Positions 61,968-64,000 of a stretch of DNA of 64,000 nt are shown here, piece after piece; the first letter of the stretch is position 1; every line of letters starts with the position of its first letter. Position numbers and translations under genes: made by a program. The notes under the pieces were generated by a model, which saw only the letters and a list, made by a program, of their open reading frames with translations, was not told the DNA's origin and searched no databases. This DNA is from Chloroflexi bacterium bin125 (GTDB lineage: Bacteria; Chloroflexota; Dehalococcoidia; Bin125). Location: positions 355,316-419,315 of the forward strand of contig MPNM01000002.1 in the NCBI GenBank assembly GCA_002239025.1. The letters run 5' to 3'.

Positions 61968-64000
61968 ATGGTTGAACCCGCGGGGAAGAAAAGCGCTTCG
62001 CGTATGAGCCGCGGGTTCGCCTTCAGAGCTGGCGCGATCGCCGCTCTGGCCTTGTCATTGGTTATGGCCTGGACGGCCAGTACTGCTTTCCATGACTCGC
62101 ACCCGCCAGCCGCCATCGCGCGATCAGTTGACAATCTGTCGATGTCAGCCATCGATCCCGCGCACTACTCCGATCTATTTCTGTCGCCCATTGAGGACGA
62201 TGTCCCAGAATTCCCAACCGCGGACAACGATGAGGTTTCGACTCCTGAAGAAACTGAGACCGAGCCACCAGTCAGCGTCTCGCCAGCCGGTAGAGATCTA
62301 TCTCCGTATTCGCCGTTGACGATCACGTTCCGCAATCCTCCTCAAGAAAGCAATCCACGACAGGTCGTCTCAATCGACCCACACCTGGACGGCACACTCG
62401 GCTGGCTGGACGATTCGACACTGCTATTCCGACCTGCCGCACCCGGATGGCAACAAGGCCAGCAATACCAACTTGTAATCCTGGCTGCGGCTCTGGGCGC
62501 TGAGAGCGACTTCTCACACACGTTCATCGCCGGAGGCGGCCTGGAAGTTGCATACTTCGTTCCCGGCGATGGTGACATCGAAGTGCCGGTCGATGCGCAG
62601 ATTCTGGTTCAGTTCAACCGTTCCGTCGCACCGCTGACGGTGCTGAGCGACGTTTCCGGTCCCTCCGTGCTGGAGTTCCAGCCACCGCTGGAGGGTGCCG
62701 GAGAATGGCTCAACACTTCCTTGTTCCGCTTCAAGCCCGACTCGCTGGCCCCGAGCACGAATTACACGGTACGTGTCCGTGCTGGTCTGACCTCTGCCAT
62801 CGGCGAGCAGTTGATTTCCAACTTCAGCTGGAGCTTCACTACCGTCCAACCAGCAGTTGTTGCTGTGACACCTTCCGATGGCGCCAAACGCATCGCACTC
62901 GACTCGCCCATCATCGTCACATTCAATCAGCCGATGGATCGGGAATCCGTAGAGTCTCTCCTGCGAATAGGCGATTTCAGAGCAGAGCTCGTAGGAACGC
63001 TTGATTGGAACGATGACCTGACGACTGTCAGGTTCACGCCCGCGGATGCTCTGGATCTGGGCAGGGTGTACATCGTTGTGGCGCCGGAAGGATTGCGCAG
63101 CGCCAACGGTGGCGCATCCCTAGCAAAGCGTTCATCCAGATTCAACACGATCCCCTGGCCCAGGCTGATCCGGACCAGTCCCCGCAATGGTGCGACTGAT
63201 GCTGGGCGTACCAGCATCTCCCCGTACTACAACACCCCGATCGACCCTGGGTCACTCGAAGACCGGATTGCGATCAGCGGAATCGATTCGTCGAGCATCG
63301 AGTTGTCCCGCCACTACTGGTTCGAGTATTCCGGCGAGTTCACTGCCAGATTCGACGTCAACCTGGACTACTCGACGACCTACACCGTCACCATCGCCGA
63401 AGGCGTCCATGATCAGGACGGACGACTGGCACCCGCCCATGAGTTCCGGTTCACCACAGACCATCCTCCCAATTGGCCGATCCTGTCCCTTGCCTCTCGA
63501 TCCAGCTTTAGCACCATGTCCACGGACCGAGATCAGGTGGTCCGCTTCAACGCAGCCCGAATTGGTGAGGTGCGATTCGAGATCTTTGAGCTTTCGCAGC
63601 AAGAGAGCGATGTCTTTCTCCGTCGAGGCGCCATCTATGGGGCTCGCTCGATCCTTGCAGAAGCCGCTTCCATACCGGCGTCAGACTGGCCGGATCGGGA
63701 ACCGGTGCGCCGATGGTCGTTGGAGATTGAACCCTCGCAGCAGGAAGAAGTTCGTCTCCACTCGACCGTCCTCGGAGAAGATACTCCGCTCGAACGCGGC
63801 CACTATCTCCTCGTCGCCACTCCCGACCAAACCTGGGATGGGGAAGAAGAGCAGTTCGGCCGCTGGCTCATGATCAGCGTGGTCGACACCGCCATGATCA
63901 TCAAGCACGCGGCTGGCGAACTCGTCGTCTGGGCTCTGGACCACGACACAGGAGAGCCTCTGGCTGAAGTCCCAGTCCTCGCTGCTTCGATGGGCTACAC
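61968..64000 (+). CDS. Alpha-2-macroglobulin-like exported protein, N-terminal part
   Basis: An open frame running off the window end (677 codons visible). The N-terminus has a basic region and a membrane segment (AIAALALSLVMAWTAS), suggesting an exported or membrane-anchored protein. At least three Ig-like domains follow (about 62580-62860, 62870-63170 and 63180-63470), each with the bacterial Ig-like pattern of D/S-P-I-x-V-x-F-N. The later part (MIIKHAAGELVVWALDHDTGEPLAEVPV) is the MG-domain pattern of bacterial alpha-2-macroglobulins, which act as broad protease traps. The ATG at 61968 or 62004 are both in frame. Whether a thioester motif follows cannot be seen. Confidence 0.75.
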   Translation, partial: MVEPAGKKSASRMSRGFAFRAGAIAALALSLVMAWTASTAFHDSHPPAAIARSVDNLSMSAIDPAHYSDLFLSPIEDDVPEFPTADNDEVSTPEETETEPPVSVSPAGRDLSPYSPLTITFRNPPQESNPRQVVSIDPHLDGTLGWLDDSTLLFRPAAPGWQQGQQYQLVILAAALGAESDFSHTFIAGGGLEVAYFVPGDGDIEVPVDAQILVQFNRSVAPLTVLSDVSGPSVLEFQPPLEGAGEWLNTSLFRFKPDSLAPSTNYTVRVRAGLTSAIGEQLISNFSWSFTTVQPAVVAVTPSDGAKRIALDSPIIVTFNQPMDRESVESLLRIGDFRAELVGTLDWNDDLTTVRFTPADALDLGRVYIVVAPEGLRSANGGASLAKRSSRFNTIPWPRLIRTSPRNGATDAGRTSISPYYNTPIDPGSLEDRIAISGIDSSSIELSRHYWFEYSGEFTARFDVNLDYSTTYTVTIAEGVHDQDGRLAPAHEFRFTTDHPPNWPILSLASRSSFSTMSTDRDQVVRFNAARIGEVRFEIFELSQQESDVFLRRGAIYGARSILAEAASIPASDWPDREPVRRWSLEIEPSQQEEVRLHSTVLGEDTPLERGHYLLVATPDQTWDGEEEQFGRWLMISVVDTAMIIKHAAGELVVWALDHDTGEPLAEVPVLAASMGY

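Overview
The window reads as a stretch of chromosome from a high-GC, free-living bacterium, most likely a member of the Chloroflexota (Dehalococcoidia or SAR202-like). This is an inference from three things: five family-5 solute-binding lipoproteins with twin-arginine plus lipobox leaders and long poly-Gln linkers, a rich set of oxygenases, acyl-CoA enzymes and CoA transferases, and a secreted protein with paired R-x-E-F / H-H-R-W domains. No phage or transposase genes and no CRISPR were seen. I see no rRNA or complete tRNA gene.

Layout. 1-5.5 kb: start of nuoF and all of nuoE, an SMP-30 lactonase, an SDR dehydrogenase, a dienelactone hydrolase and a small membrane protein. 5.5-10 kb: a peptide-type binding lipoprotein, a HAD-like protein, then a small island of different composition with a 49-residue zinc-ribbon protein, a DndB-like DGQHR protein and an NrtS-type membrane protein. 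10-20 kb: acyl-CoA dehydrogenase, a fused double class-III CoA transferase, a secreted protein with six four-cysteine repeats, a ThDP enzyme and an amidase. 19-35 kb: housekeeping genes (rph, serA with a class-V aminotransferase, selA, a LigB-like protein, frameshifted mutS2, rarA, a CoA-type Nudix hydrolase) plus several unknowns. 35-48 kb: an oxidative block with a Rieske oxygenase, MMPL/RND transporter, PhyH dioxygenase, a GPP34 domain fused to cytochrome P450, a Baeyer-Villiger type monooxygenase, an alpha/beta hydrolase lacking its nucleophile, a carboxylesterase and a haloacid-dehalogenase-like HAD. 48-60 kb: one dppBC-type permease pair with four tandem paralogous binding lipoproteins and no ATPase, preceded by a methyltransferase and a tartrate/isopropylmalate-type dehydrogenase. 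60-64 kb: a small DUF3291-like protein, an alpha/beta hydrolase and the start of a large alpha-2-macroglobulin-like protein cut by the window end.

Most intergenic spaces carry palindromic GC-rich elements. The main family has a core CCCCC-N-GGGGGAG followed by GCCGAA or GTCACGAAGTGAC and ending GAGGGGG. They occur as solo arms, all in the same orientation on the + strand, and as inverted pairs resembling REPINs. Several have become coding sequence: one is the linker of the double CoA transferase, one gives the C-terminus of the LigB-like protein together with the ribosome-binding region of mutS2, and one gives the C-terminus of a small protein. A second family contributes the middle of another small protein.

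Functionally the window suggests a heterotroph that imports peptides or other small organic molecules through ABC systems and attacks refractory, possibly cyclic or branched compounds with mono- and dioxygenases, ester hydrolysis and acyl-CoA chemistry. Substrates are not deducible from sequence alone.
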